A program made the position numbers and the translations under genes. This document shows, piece after piece, positions 38,834-47,462 of a stretch of 64,000 nt of DNA (position 1 is its first letter; each line of letters starts with the position of its first letter). This stretch comes from Propionibacteriaceae bacterium (GTDB taxonomy: Bacteria > Actinomycetota > Actinomycetes > Propionibacteriales > Propionibacteriaceae): positions 1-64,000 of the forward strand of contig JAISAO010000049.1 in the NCBI GenBank assembly GCA_031266665.1. The letters run 5' to 3'. The notes below the pieces were generated by a model, which saw nothing but the letters and a program-made list of their open reading frames with translations, was not told the DNA's origin and did not search any database.

Positions 38834-40957
38834 TCACCAGAAGCGGAGGCTGTTCTGCAGGCGGTAGAAGATGTCGGGGTTGGCCGTCAGCAGCCGCTCC
38901 GACTCGCCCATCAGACCGACCTGGCCGACCACGAAGACCGTGCCCAGCAGCAGGGCCGAGCAGACCGCCAGCAGCTTGCCCTGGCTCAATTTGGCCCGCA
39001 GCCCCCGCTCGTAGAGCAGCGCCATGACGACCAGGGCGGCCCAGGCCCACAGCCACATGAAGTCGGCCTCGTAACGGCCCACCACCCCGCCCAGGACCGC
39101 CACCGCCGCGGCCTCGGCCAGTCCCACCACGACCGCAGTGACGACCAGACGGCCCAGGGGGCGGCGGGGCTGGAAACCCTCCTTGACCAGGGGGCCGCCG
39201 GCCAGGAGCCACAGCAGGGGGACGAAAACGGCGCCGAGCGAGCGAGTGGTGTAGATATAGCCCGTGAAACCCGGCATATACCAGGGCGTGTCGGGGGTGA
39301 TGAAGGGGAAGAGGGGTCGGATGTAAACGGTGCAGCCGATGTAGCCCAGCAGTCCGTAGGCGGCCACCAACAGGGTGCCCAGCAGGCCCCGGTCCATGTA
39401 GCCGGCGACGTTGGCCACGGTCAACTGATAGGAGGCCCCGAACTCCAGCACCGAGCCGAAACGGACGCCGTTGTAGACCATCAGCCCGGCCGCCACCACG
39501 ACGTAGGGCAGGCCCACGGCCAGGACCGGTCGCCACAGGGCATGACGGTCGAGCACGGTCGTGGCCTCGCCCCGGGCGTGGCGCCCGCCGGCCGCGCCCT
39601 GGCCGGCCCGCGTCCGGGGCAGGGCGGGCCAGACCAGCAGCGGCAGCAGGGCCGACAACAAGGCCAGGTTGGGCCGGCAGCCCACGGCCAGGGCCAACCC
39701 GAGTGCCCCGGCCCCCAACCAGCGCAGGTTGAGCTCGCGTTTGGCCGTGGCTTTCAGCAGACACCAGACGCCGAAGCCGATCAGGGCCGCCCCGGTGGCG
39801 ATGACCGACTCGAACAAGACCGGCCGAGCCGAGATGAAAAGCAACTGGGAACAGGCCAGCAGGGCGGCGGCGCCCAGGGCGTAGAGCAGGTAGGGCAGGC
39901 GCGGGAACCAACGTTTGACCGTCTCGCGCCACACCAGGTAGAAGAACCAGGCGGCCGTCGAGGCGGCGACCCAGGTGGCGACGGTGGTCGACAGGTGTTG
40001 GCCGGTGATCAGGCGGAAGGGCAGGTAGACCAAGATCGCCGGGACGATGCCGAAGTAGGAATAATACTTGCCGTCGAAGAAGGCGTAGTCCCACTGGAAG
40101 TTGACGCCGTGCTGGACCCGGTAGGTCGGGTCGTAGGGCAACTCGGCGTCGAGCAGCGACTGGTCCGGGACGTCCAGCAGGGAGACCTGCCCTTGGAGCA
40201 TGGCGTCGATCAGCTTGGTGTATTGGTGGCTGTCGGACGTGAACAGGCGGCGCAGGGTGCCGGCGAAGCCGTCGGTCGGATCGCTCCAGACGACGGCGGC
40301 GGCCAAGGTGACGATGAAGGCCCCGACCAGACAGCCGTTGACCACCCGCTGCCAGGTTGTTGTCGAGTCGAAGCGCAGGCGCCAGGTCTGACGGCGGAGC
40401 AGCAGGTAGACCAGGACCAGGCCTCCCCACAGGGCGATCAGGCGGAAGAGGTTGAAGAACAGCGGCACCGTCTGGTTGAGCACGATCTGGCGGATGCCCA
40501 TGATGGCCTGGTCTGAGTCGAACTCCACCGCCACCCGGGTGGTGTGGCCCATGGCCGAGAGGATGACGTACTGGTTGCGCTCCACCGAGTCCACCAGGTC
40601 GAAGGAACCGGTGTTGCGGTTTGAGGCGCCCTCGTCGTCATAGTGCACCTTCATCACCTGGCGCTGCTTCGACTGGCTGAAGACCGGGTCGATCCAGATG
40701 GTCGAGACCTTCTGGTCGAAGCCGGACAGCTCGATCTGGCCGTGGGACTCGGTCAACTCGAACAGGCCTGAGTCCGGGTTCCAGACCACGCCCCTCAACT
40801 GGGCGTTGTCGGCTGTGACGACGATCTCTTCACCGGCTGTCAGGGAGGCCCAGTGGGGGAAGTTGAAGCCGAACAACTCCACCACCAGAGCGATCAGCCC
40901 TAGAACGGCGGCCACGGCCGGCAGGCCGCGCTCCGCGACGGTTCGGATAAGGCGCAC
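38834..40957 (-). CDS. Large polytopic membrane protein, GT-C glycosyltransferase-like
   Basis: A 707-residue protein with one N-terminal helix, a ~130-residue extracytoplasmic beta-rich domain (VVTADNAQLRGVVWNPDSG and on), and about 11 later helices. A conserved loop (QWDYAFFDGKYYSYFGI) resembles those of GT-C enzymes acting on polyprenyl-linked sugars; no classical DxD motif is obvious near the N terminus. Specific activity is unknown. The start is unclear. TACTAT overlaps an ATG at 40966 and lies 7 nt before GTG 40957, which I prefer. Confidence 0.78.
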   Translation of the reverse strand: MRLIRTVAERGLPAVAAVLGLIALVVELFGFNFPHWASLTAGEEIVVTADNAQLRGVVWNPDSGLFELTESHGQIELSGFDQKVSTIWIDPVFSQSKQRQVMKVHYDDEGASNRNTGSFDLVDSVERNQYVILSAMGHTTRVAVEFDSDQAIMGIRQIVLNQTVPLFFNLFRLIALWGGLVLVYLLLRRQTWRLRFDSTTTWQRVVNGCLVGAFIVTLAAAVVWSDPTDGFAGTLRRLFTSDSHQYTKLIDAMLQGQVSLLDVPDQSLLDAELPYDPTYRVQHGVNFQWDYAFFDGKYYSYFGIVPAILVYLPFRLITGQHLSTTVATWVAASTAAWFFYLVWRETVKRWFPRLPYLLYALGAAALLACSQLLFISARPVLFESVIATGAALIGFGVWCLLKATAKRELNLRWLGAGALGLALAVGCRPNLALLSALLPLLVWPALPRTRAGQGAAGGRHARGEATTVLDRHALWRPVLAVGLPYVVVAAGLMVYNGVRFGSVLEFGASYQLTVANVAGYMDRGLLGTLLVAAYGLLGYIGCTVYIRPLFPFITPDTPWYMPGFTGYIYTTRSLGAVFVPLLWLLAGGPLVKEGFQPRRPLGRLVVTAVVVGLAEAAAVAVLGGVVGRYEADFMWLWAWAALVVMALLYERGLRAKLSQGKLLAVCSALLLGTVFVVGQVGLMGESERLLTANPDIFYRLQNSLRFW

Positions 40958-41031
40958 GGGCGTCATAGTAGCCGGTCCGGCCAACCCCCGGTCGCAAACT
41001 TGACCTGCGCTTGAGGAGTGGACAGCCTCGG

Positions 41032-41195
41032 ACTAGATGGTTAATTCCAAGGGCTGGGCGATGGATTCGCGCTCAGACGGCGGGCCGGCCAGGAAGAGGA
41101 GAGAGGCGATGTGTGGCATCGCCGACCGACGAGGACGCCGCCGACGCGTCGTCTGAGCGTGAGGACGAGCCCATGGCTTGGAATTAACCATCTAG
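41032..41195. mobile_element. 164-bp palindromic MITE-like element, copy 2
   Basis: Same element as 30218-30380 but in the opposite orientation, with the same perfect 19-bp ends and only a few changes. Its outer CTAG (41192-41195) supplies the stop codon of the YwaF-like gene. It lies between that gene and the GT-C-like gene. Confidence 0.85.
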
Positions 41196-41989
41196 TGGGC
41201 CAGTAGTGCCGGTCTGGGTCGGCGGGCCGTCCAGAGCTCGACCAGCTGCCAGATGGCGAACATCAAGGCGATGACGGCGAAGGCCACGCCCGCCAGGACG
41301 GCGACGTAGCCGGGGACGCCGGCCAGGTTGGCCATGGCCTCGATCGGGGTGCCAGGCTCGGGGATATTGACGAACAGGTAGTTGGTGTTGAGCCACTTGT
41401 TGATCGGATAGTCGATCACCACCAGCCCCAGGCCGATACCGCAACTACTAAGGTAGTAGCGCCAACTGGGGCGGAACCAGCCCCAGGCGATGGGGGCCAG
41501 TCCGGCCACGATCAAGATGACGTGGGAGAGGTTGTAGAGCCAGTAGTGGAAGCCCAGGTAGGACAGCTGGCGGTACATCGACCCGGGGGTGACGATGGCC
41601 ATGACGGCGCCGGGGAAACACAGGCCGTAGACGTAGTTCAAGATGACGGGCCGGCGGGTCAGCAGGCCGATGGGGATGATGATGCAGGCCGACGAGCACA
41701 GGTGCAGCGGCAGGTGTTCGATCCAGCGCTCGCCGGTATCGGTCAGGCACAAGACCACGGGCGGGATGATCCACATCGAGAAAGCCAGCCCGGCCAGCCA
41801 GTGGACGGCCCGTCGCTGACGCTCCGACGGCAGGCGGCGCAGCCGGCGCAGGGACCACACCACCGCCACCAGGGACAGCCCGATGTAGATCCAGTGGGCG
41901 GCGTCGCCCGCCCGCCAACGCCAGACCGGATCGACCCGGCGGGTGAACAGGAGGTCGAACAAGGCGTCCACCCGGACAGCATAAGACAT
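41192..41989 (-). CDS. YwaF/TIGR02206-family membrane protein
   Basis: A 265-residue integral membrane protein with six to seven helices. The family motif LPLHLCSSACIIIPIGLL and the segment LNTNYLFVNIPEPGTP are characteristic; the function of the family is unknown. The start may be ATG 41989 or GTG 41971, the latter 6 nt after TATGCT. The TAG stop lies in the terminal repeat of the inserted element, with a natural-looking C terminus (RPALLAH). Confidence 0.88.
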   Translation of the reverse strand: MSYAVRVDALFDLLFTRRVDPVWRWRAGDAAHWIYIGLSLVAVVWSLRRLRRLPSERQRRAVHWLAGLAFSMWIIPPVVLCLTDTGERWIEHLPLHLCSSACIIIPIGLLTRRPVILNYVYGLCFPGAVMAIVTPGSMYRQLSYLGFHYWLYNLSHVILIVAGLAPIAWGWFRPSWRYYLSSCGIGLGLVVIDYPINKWLNTNYLFVNIPEPGTPIEAMANLAGVPGYVAVLAGVAFAVIALMFAIWQLVELWTARRPRPALLAH

Positions 41990-42087
41990 CTCGGCCGGAC
42001 AAGTCCTATTCTCATCGCCAGCCCGGGCAATCTTTGTCGTCCCGGACTTGATCCGGGATCTCAGCCTTCGTAAATAGGCTTACGGGA

Positions 42088-43440
42088 TCAGTCCCACTGG
42101 ACGAACTCGTCCACCACGTCGTTGAAGTTGCGCGACGAGCCGCCGCCCCAACGGGCGATGCCGCAGTGGCCCCAGACTTCCTCGGTGGCCAGCCCGATGT
42201 TGTAACTACCGTCGTCCTTGTCGTGAGAGTCGAGCAGTTGGGCCAAGACGTCCTCGGCCTCCGTGGTCGACATCTGGCCGATCCGCGAGCAGGTGACGGT
42301 ATCGGGCGAGGCTTGGCGCACGAGCACGAAAACGATCACCGCGACCAGCACGACGACCGCCGCCGCCGCCGCCACAATCACTCCGACCGGCTTCTTGGCC
42401 GGTTTGGGCTGCGGGGGCCAGCCGGTGTTCGGTCCCGCCGGCCGACCCCAGGGCGGCGACTGGGGCTGCCCGGGCTGGGGCTGCCCGAACTGAGACTGAC
42501 CAGGCTGGGGCTGCCCGGGTTGAGGCTGCCCGAACTGAGACTGACCGGGTTGGGGCTGGCCGAACTGAGACTGCCCAGGCTGAGGTTGGCCAGGCTGAGA
42601 CTGGCCGAACTGAGACTGACCGGGCTGAGGCTGACTGAACTGAGACTGACCAGGCTGAGACTGACCAGGCTGGGGTTGGCCGGGCCAGCCTTGAGCCGAC
42701 TGGCCCTGGGGCGGTACAGCGCTCCAGCCCTGGGGCGGGACGGCCGCCGCCGGACCGGCCGTCCCCCAGCCAACGGCGGCCGAGGGGGCGCCTGGCTGGG
42801 CGGCCGGGAAAGCACCCTGGGGAGCCCCGGTCTGAGAGGCCGGGAAGGCCCCTGGCTGACCACCGGCCGGAGCGGCCGGGGAGGTCGGTAAGGCCCCTGG
42901 CTGGCCGCTGTCGGGAGCGGCCGGGAAGGCGCCCCGGAGTTCGCCCGCGGCCGGCCTGAATGGCTGGGCCGGGGCGGGGGTGGCGGCAGGATCGGTCCAA
43001 GGGCTGGCCGGGGCGGCGGGCCGCGCCGGCGTGACAGGCTCCGAGACAGGCGACTGCGCGATCGGCACGACCGGTTCCGAGACGGCAGACTGGACCGGCG
43101 CGGCCGGCACGACGGGCTCCGAAACAAGCGACGGCGCGGCCGGCACGATAGGCACAGAGACGGCAGACTGCGCGGCCGACGCAACAGGCCCCGAGACAGG
43201 CGGCTGGGCCGGCGCGACGGGCGGCTCCCCGGCGGCGGCCTGGCGGCGGGCTTGGACGGCGGCCCGGGCGGCGGCGTCGCCGTTGGCCTCGATCCAATCG
43301 ATCAGACCGGGGTAGGCCCGGGGGTGGGCCACCACTTGGGCCCACAACTCGGGGTGGTGGTGGGCGATGGCGGCCAGGTCGGCGGCCGTGGTGGCCGGAT
43401 CCAAGACCCGTTCGGCGGCGGTGGGCTCAGGCTTGTCCAT
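42088..43440 (-). CDS. LRV-domain membrane protein with PGQ-rich linker
   Basis: A 450-residue protein. Residues 1-65 resemble the actinobacterial variant-leucine-rich-repeat module (DPATTAADLAAIAHHHPELW). A Pro/Ala-rich region follows, then ~90 residues of Gln/Pro/Gly repeats (QPGQSQFGQ type), one transmembrane helix (VIVAAAAAVVVLVAVIVFVL) and a 70-residue outer domain with two cysteines (TCSRIG and GHCGIARW). The N terminus is predicted cytoplasmic. It has AAGGAG before the ATG. The function is unknown; it may be a membrane sensor or scaffold. Confidence 0.82.
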   Translation of the reverse strand: MDKPEPTAAERVLDPATTAADLAAIAHHHPELWAQVVAHPRAYPGLIDWIEANGDAAARAAVQARRQAAAGEPPVAPAQPPVSGPVASAAQSAVSVPIVPAAPSLVSEPVVPAAPVQSAVSEPVVPIAQSPVSEPVTPARPAAPASPWTDPAATPAPAQPFRPAAGELRGAFPAAPDSGQPGALPTSPAAPAGGQPGAFPASQTGAPQGAFPAAQPGAPSAAVGWGTAGPAAAVPPQGWSAVPPQGQSAQGWPGQPQPGQSQPGQSQFSQPQPGQSQFGQSQPGQPQPGQSQFGQPQPGQSQFGQPQPGQPQPGQSQFGQPQPGQPQSPPWGRPAGPNTGWPPQPKPAKKPVGVIVAAAAAVVVLVAVIVFVLVRQASPDTVTCSRIGQMSTTEAEDVLAQLLDSHDKDDGSYNIGLATEEVWGHCGIARWGGGSSRNFNDVVDEFVQWD

Positions 43441-43576
43441 GACGATCCGCTCCTTGATTGAATCGGCTTTCCCCGGTCGGTGGCGGCCTCGGTCCCTGAT
43501 CGGCCCCGGCCAAGTCCAAGGCTAATGTACCCGGGCCGCCGCCGGGTCGCCGACCGTCGGCATTGTGGACAGGAGT

Positions 43577-45121
43577 CTACGAACTGGACGACTCGTGGTA
43601 GTCGTCCTCGGAGTTGACCGCCCAGAGGGCGTCTTTGGCGGTCGAGCCTTGGACGATGGCGTCGACCGCCGCCATGGCGGTCAGCATCGAGTGGTCCTGG
43701 TTGTTGTAGCGGTGTTGGCCGTTGCGTCCCAGCAGGAAGAGGTTGGGGATGGCGTCGAGGCCTTGGCGCAACTCGTCGAAACGGTCATAGGCGCCGAAAT
43801 AGGCCGGATAGGCCTTGGGGACGTGAACCACCACGCTGTCGAGGATGTCGGCGGACCGGGCCACGCCGATGGTCTCCAACTCGGCCACCGCTAGTTTGGC
43901 CATCTCTGCGGGGGGCAGGCGCCACAAGTCGTCGCCCTCATTGGCGAAGTACTCCAGGCCGAGCCAGACGGTGTTCTCGGGGTCGGCCACCAGATAGGGG
44001 CTCCAGTTGTTGAAGATCTGTAGCCGGCCGATGCTGACACCGGGCTCTTGGATATAAATCCAGTTGTCCCGCACCAGGCCGGTGGCCGACCCCCGGTCGC
44101 GCAGGGTCAGTCGCCGGGCCAGGACGCCGACCGTGATGAAGTCGCGGTAGACCAGCCCGGCCGCCACCTGGCGGGCCGGCGCCGGCAGCTCGATCCCCTC
44201 CAGCCCAGCCACCAAATCGCGCAGCGGCATGGTGGACAAGATGTGGTCGCCGACCATTCGCTGGACCGCCCCGGTGGCCGTGTCCTCGACCATCAGGGCG
44301 ACCATCCGGCCGGCCTCCCCCTCCAGCCCGACCACCCGTTGGCCCAGCCGGACCTGGCCGCCGCGTTGTTCGACCGAGGCGGCGACGGTCTCCCACACGT
44401 GGCCCGGGCCGAGCTTGGGGTAGAGGAAGCTCTCGATCAGGCTGGTCTCGGTCTGGGCGGCGTCGAGCCGCAGCAGCCGTTTGACGGCGTGGCCGACGGC
44501 CTTGGCCACGGACAGGCCCTTGACCCGCTGGGCTCCCCAGTCGGCGGCGATCTGGGCCACCGGCACGCCCCAGACCTTCTGGGTGTAGTCGCGGAAGAAG
44601 GTGCCGTAGAGGGCGCGGCCGAAGCGGTTGATGTAGAAATCCTCCAGGTTGCGCTCCGGGCGGGGTCTGATCCGGGCGCCGAGGTAGGAGAAGCCCATCT
44701 CGGCCACGCGGACCAGACCCAGCTTCTTGACCGTGTCCCAGTCCAGGGTGACCGGGTAGTTGAAGAACTGGCCCCGGTGGTAGATGCGCGACAGCCGGTC
44801 GCGCACCAACATGACGTCGTCCTCGGTCGCCGGGTCGGCCCCCCGGCGGGTGAACCAGTGGTCGTACTGGTGGGTCGGCGGGTCTTGGGCCAGGGCCAGC
44901 TGGCGGCCCCACCAGGCCATGACCGAGGCGTCCTTGGAGAAGAAGCGGTGGCCGCCGATGTCCATCCGGTTGCCGGCGTGGCGCAGGGTGCGGGAGATGC
45001 CGCCGATCTCGCCGCTGGCCTCCAACAGCACCACCTCGAGGTCGGTCCGGTCGAGTAGTTCCAGGGCGGCGGTCAAGCCGGCCGGGCCGGCGCCGATGAT
45101 GAGAGCGCGTTCTTTCGCCAT
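43577..45121 (-). CDS. FAD-dependent UDP-galactopyranose mutase-like oxidoreductase
   Basis: A 514-residue flavoprotein of the amine-oxidase/UDP-galactopyranose mutase-like group. It begins with the FAD loop [15 protein letters not shown], then [14 protein letters not shown] and GGHRFFSKD. The C-terminal part has [15 protein letters not shown], typical of this subgroup, which is often found in polysaccharide loci. The exact reaction is unproven. It follows gtrA by 3 nt, supporting a shared role in surface glycan assembly. Confidence 0.87.
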   Translation of the reverse strand: MAKERALIIGAGPAGLTAALELLDRTDLEVVLLEASGEIGGISRTLRHAGNRMDIGGHRFFSKDASVMAWWGRQLALAQDPPTHQYDHWFTRRGADPATEDDVMLVRDRLSRIYHRGQFFNYPVTLDWDTVKKLGLVRVAEMGFSYLGARIRPRPERNLEDFYINRFGRALYGTFFRDYTQKVWGVPVAQIAADWGAQRVKGLSVAKAVGHAVKRLLRLDAAQTETSLIESFLYPKLGPGHVWETVAASVEQRGGQVRLGQRVVGLEGEAGRMVALMVEDTATGAVQRMVGDHILSTMPLRDLVAGLEGIELPAPARQVAAGLVYRDFITVGVLARRLTLRDRGSATGLVRDNWIYIQEPGVSIGRLQIFNNWSPYLVADPENTVWLGLEYFANEGDDLWRLPPAEMAKLAVAELETIGVARSADILDSVVVHVPKAYPAYFGAYDRFDELRQGLDAIPNLFLLGRNGQHRYNNQDHSMLTAMAAVDAIVQGSTAKDALWAVNSEDDYHESSSS

Positions 45122-45124
45122 GGC

Positions 45125-45568
45125 TCAACCCACCTCGACCGGCGACTGGAGACGGGGCCGGTAGAGCAGACGGCGGCCGAAGTAGTTCCAGACGAAGCCG
45201 ACCGCCGTGGCGATGACCTTGGCGACGATGTAGTGCCAGCCCAGTTGGTCGACCTGGAGCCACATCAGCAGTTCCAACAGACCCAAGCCGATCAGGCCGA
45301 TCACGGCGTAACTGCCGAAGCGCAGCCAGGCCGAGCCGACCCGAGGTTGGCCGAAGGCCCATTTCTCGGCCAGCAGGAAGTTGACCACCAGGCCGACGCA
45401 GAAGCCGAGGGCCGCCGCCAGCAGGTAGTGCCAGGCCCAGGCCTCGACCGCCAGGGTCAAGACCGCCATGTCAACCGCCAGGGCGACGGCCGAGACCACT
45501 GCGTAGCGCAGTAACTGCCAGACCTCCGGGTGAGTCGCTAGGCGGCGCCATCGTCCGGCCTTGACCAC
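45125..45568 (-). CDS. GtrA-family membrane protein
   Basis: A 147-residue protein with four transmembrane helices. Typical parts are LLRYAVVSAVALAVDM, VGLVVNFLLAEKWAF and TAVGFVWNYFGRRLLY. GtrA-like proteins are thought to flip or position polyprenyl-phosphate sugars. The GTG at 45568 is preferred because GGGGGAG lies 6 nt upstream; earlier in-frame starts (45589, 45592) lack a site. It is coupled to the flavoprotein gene. Confidence 0.9.
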   Translation of the reverse strand: MVKAGRWRRLATHPEVWQLLRYAVVSAVALAVDMAVLTLAVEAWAWHYLLAAALGFCVGLVVNFLLAEKWAFGQPRVGSAWLRFGSYAVIGLIGLGLLELLMWLQVDQLGWHYIVAKVIATAVGFVWNYFGRRLLYRPRLQSPVEVG

Positions 45569-45947
45569 GTTCGACTCCCCCGCTACCATCACTCGTCTTT
45601 CCAGCCGTCAGCTTGCCCTCGCCTTAGCACCCTACTACGCCTTCGACCCGTCCGCCGCCCGTCGGGGCTAGGCGGCGCCCCGGGGAGAACGACCCGCCCG
45701 CTCGCCAACCTGGTCACGGCCTCGGCCTTGGCTAGGCGGCGCCCCGGGGAGAACAACCCGCCCGCCGGCCGCCGGACCGGGCGACACCGAGGCGAGACCG
45801 ACGCGCCCGCCGGGAATCACCCTAGGACCCGGCGGCGGCCGGCGAGCGCCGCCGAAGCGACAAACATTAAATGTTCTGTCCCCTTCCCGACCGGCTGGTG
45901 GAGCTAGTATGGGCGTCGGGCGCCAGACGAACACGGAGGTGCGGGCG
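45569..45947. other. Divergent gap between gtrA and the CDP-alcohol transferase gene
   Basis: 379 bp with a 35-bp direct duplication (45666-45700 and 45730-45764) and a TAGTAT box near 45906-45911 that probably drives the rightward gene. No gene is seen. Confidence 0.5.
45666..45764. repeat. 35-bp direct duplication
   Basis: The segment starting GGCTAGGCGGCGCCCCGGGG occurs at 45666-45700 and 45730-45764 with 34 of 35 bases identical and a 64-bp offset. Each copy contains the palindromic core GGCGCC/CCCCGGGG. Confidence 0.75.
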
Positions 45948-46598
45948 ATGCGCAATTTGCCTAACGCATTGGCCGCTTTACGCCTGCTGGCGGCCCCGAC
46001 GCTGCTGCTGCTGATCCATCACCCGGCGGCCTTCACGGCCGTCTACCTCGGCTGTTTCGTGACCGACGTGCTGGACGGCATGTTGGCCCGTCGGCTGCAC
46101 GCCACCACCACTATGGGCGCCCGCCTCGACTCCCTGGCCGACTTCGTGCTCGGGGCCTCGGCCGTCGTCTCCTTGGCCATCGCCACCGACCTGCTGACCA
46201 ATGTGCCAGTGCTGGTGATGCTGGGGGCCAACATGGTTCTGCGCGTGATCATGCTGGCGGTCGCCCAGACCCGCTTCGGCTTCATCGCCAGCGTCCACAC
46301 CTGGGCCGCCAAGGCCACCACCGGCGCCCTTCACATCGGCATCCTGGCCTGTCTGTGGCTGGGCCGGATGTCGGTCCCGCTGGCCATGGTGGCGGGCGCC
46401 ATCGGCCTACTGGCGGCCTGCGAACAACTCATTCTGGTGGCGACCCGCCCCCGCTTCGAGCCCGACTGTCGGGGCCTGTGGGACCGCTCGACCGCGTCCA
46501 CGGACCGCTCCCAGAACAACAACCCGGCCCAAGACCCCCAGGCCGGCCCCAGAGTGTCCCAGTCAGAGAGCTATACCAGCCCCGGGCCGGGCGCATAG
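45948..46598 (+). CDS. CDP-alcohol phosphatidyltransferase family protein
   Basis: Transfers a phosphatidyl group from CDP-diacylglycerol to an alcohol (phosphatidylglycerophosphate- or phosphatidylinositol-type). The signature DG-x2-AR-x8-G-x3-D-x3-D is complete in DGMLARRLHATTTMGARLD, then SLAD. The 216-residue protein has about six helices and a ~40-residue hydrophilic tail. The ATG at 45948 follows CGGAGGTG. The acceptor alcohol cannot be assigned. Confidence 0.88.
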   Translation: MRNLPNALAALRLLAAPTLLLLIHHPAAFTAVYLGCFVTDVLDGMLARRLHATTTMGARLDSLADFVLGASAVVSLAIATDLLTNVPVLVMLGANMVLRVIMLAVAQTRFGFIASVHTWAAKATTGALHIGILACLWLGRMSVPLAMVAGAIGLLAACEQLILVATRPRFEPDCRGLWDRSTASTDRSQNNNPAQDPQAGPRVSQSESYTSPGPGA

Positions 46599-46617
46599 TC
46601 CAGACCGACCGCCGCCG

Positions 46618-46983
46618 TCAGCGGATGAGGCGAACCCCGTCTCCGGCCCAGAGTCGGTCGGCCGTCCAGACCTCGACACCCAAACGCTGTCCCAGGGCCA
46701 GGCAGAAGCGGTCGGCCAAAGACAGACCCTCGCCCGGTCGCCAACGACGGGCGGCCCATTCGGCGTCCGCCTCGGTCGCCGGCTCGACGCCCAGGCCATA
46801 GCTCAACAACAAAGCCTTGGCGCGGTCCCAGTCCCGTCCCTCCGCCAACGACTTCTGGGCCACCTCAGACCAATTAACGGCTGAGACGACGGCCCCTTGG
46901 CCGTCCAACTGGTCCTCGACCAGATCCGCCCCGGGCTCGCCCCCCAACCAGGCCAATAGCGCCGAGGCGTCCAAGACGACCAT
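46618..46983 (-). CDS. PIN-domain toxin (VapC-like)
   Basis: A 121-residue PIN-domain ribonuclease, probable toxin. The acidic site is formed by Asp in MVVLDASALLAWL, Glu in NWSEVAQKS, and Asp in SLADRFCLALG; a further Asp in VWTADRLW completes the set. Its ATG overlaps the antitoxin stop (TGATG). The gene converges on the phosphatidyltransferase gene with only 19 nt between stops. Confidence 0.92.
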   Translation of the reverse strand: MVVLDASALLAWLGGEPGADLVEDQLDGQGAVVSAVNWSEVAQKSLAEGRDWDRAKALLLSYGLGVEPATEADAEWAARRWRPGEGLSLADRFCLALGQRLGVEVWTADRLWAGDGVRLIR

Positions 46984-47228
46984 CAGCCGGCGTCCTCGGC
47001 CTGGGCCGCCCGCCGTCTGTCCCGGATCAGCTCATCGACCATCCCGGCCCCCTGGAAGTCTTCTCGCACCCGTCGTTTCAGCTGCTCCCGGGTCATCAGC
47101 ACTATCCCATCGGGCGAGTCCAACAGCACCACGACGCTGCCGGCGGCCAAGTTGTGCCGCGCCCGCGTCTCACCCGGTATGACCAAACGACCCTTGGCGT
47201 CCATGGTCAACGCACACGTCCCACTCAT
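46983..47228 (-). CDS. AbrB/MazE-type antitoxin partner of the PIN toxin
   Basis: An 81-residue protein with the SpoVT/AbrB swapped-hairpin fold (ALTMDAKGRLVIPGETRARH). The C-terminal helical tail should wrap the toxin. The ATG at 47228 has no Shine-Dalgarno and follows TACAAT by 6 nt. A perfect 8-bp inverted repeat sits just upstream, where autorepression by the complex would act. Confidence 0.9.
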   Translation of the reverse strand: MSGTCALTMDAKGRLVIPGETRARHNLAAGSVVVLLDSPDGIVLMTREQLKRRVREDFQGAGMVDELIRDRRRAAQAEDAG

Positions 47229-47234
47229 AGAGGT

Positions 47235-47261
47235 ATTGTACCACTAAATACCCTTTAGTGG
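47235..47261 (-). promoter_or_regulatory. Promoter and operator of the toxin-antitoxin pair
   Basis: On the minus strand TGGTACAAT is a consensus extended -10 (47235-47240 for TACAAT), 6 nt from the ATG, so the transcript should be leaderless. CCACTAAA (47241-47248) and TTTAGTGG (47254-47261) form a perfect inverted repeat abutting the -10. Confidence 0.65.
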
Positions 47262-47400
47262 GATAGCTCAACGCCGTCCACGCGCCTACGACATCCCAGG
47301 CGCCTCCAGCTCGACCGCCGGATGAGCCGCCACCTGGATCCCCGCCTCGGGACTTGAGGCCGGGGGTCAGTGGCAAGTCAACGGGCACGGTGCCGGCGAG

Positions 47401-47462
47401 TTCTTCCATCGTGATAGAAGAACTCGCGGAAGTGAGCTATTCTTCCATCGTGTTGGAAGAAT
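47401..47462. promoter_or_regulatory. Twin palindromes at the start of the AAA/DUF4143 gene
   Basis: Site 1 (47401-47422) is TTCTTC-N10-GAAGAA. Site 2 (47439-47462) is ATTCTTCC-N8-GGAAGAAT. They share CTTCCATCGTG and are centred 39 bp apart. Site 2 spans the most likely start codon, so binding could block initiation. Confidence 0.5.
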
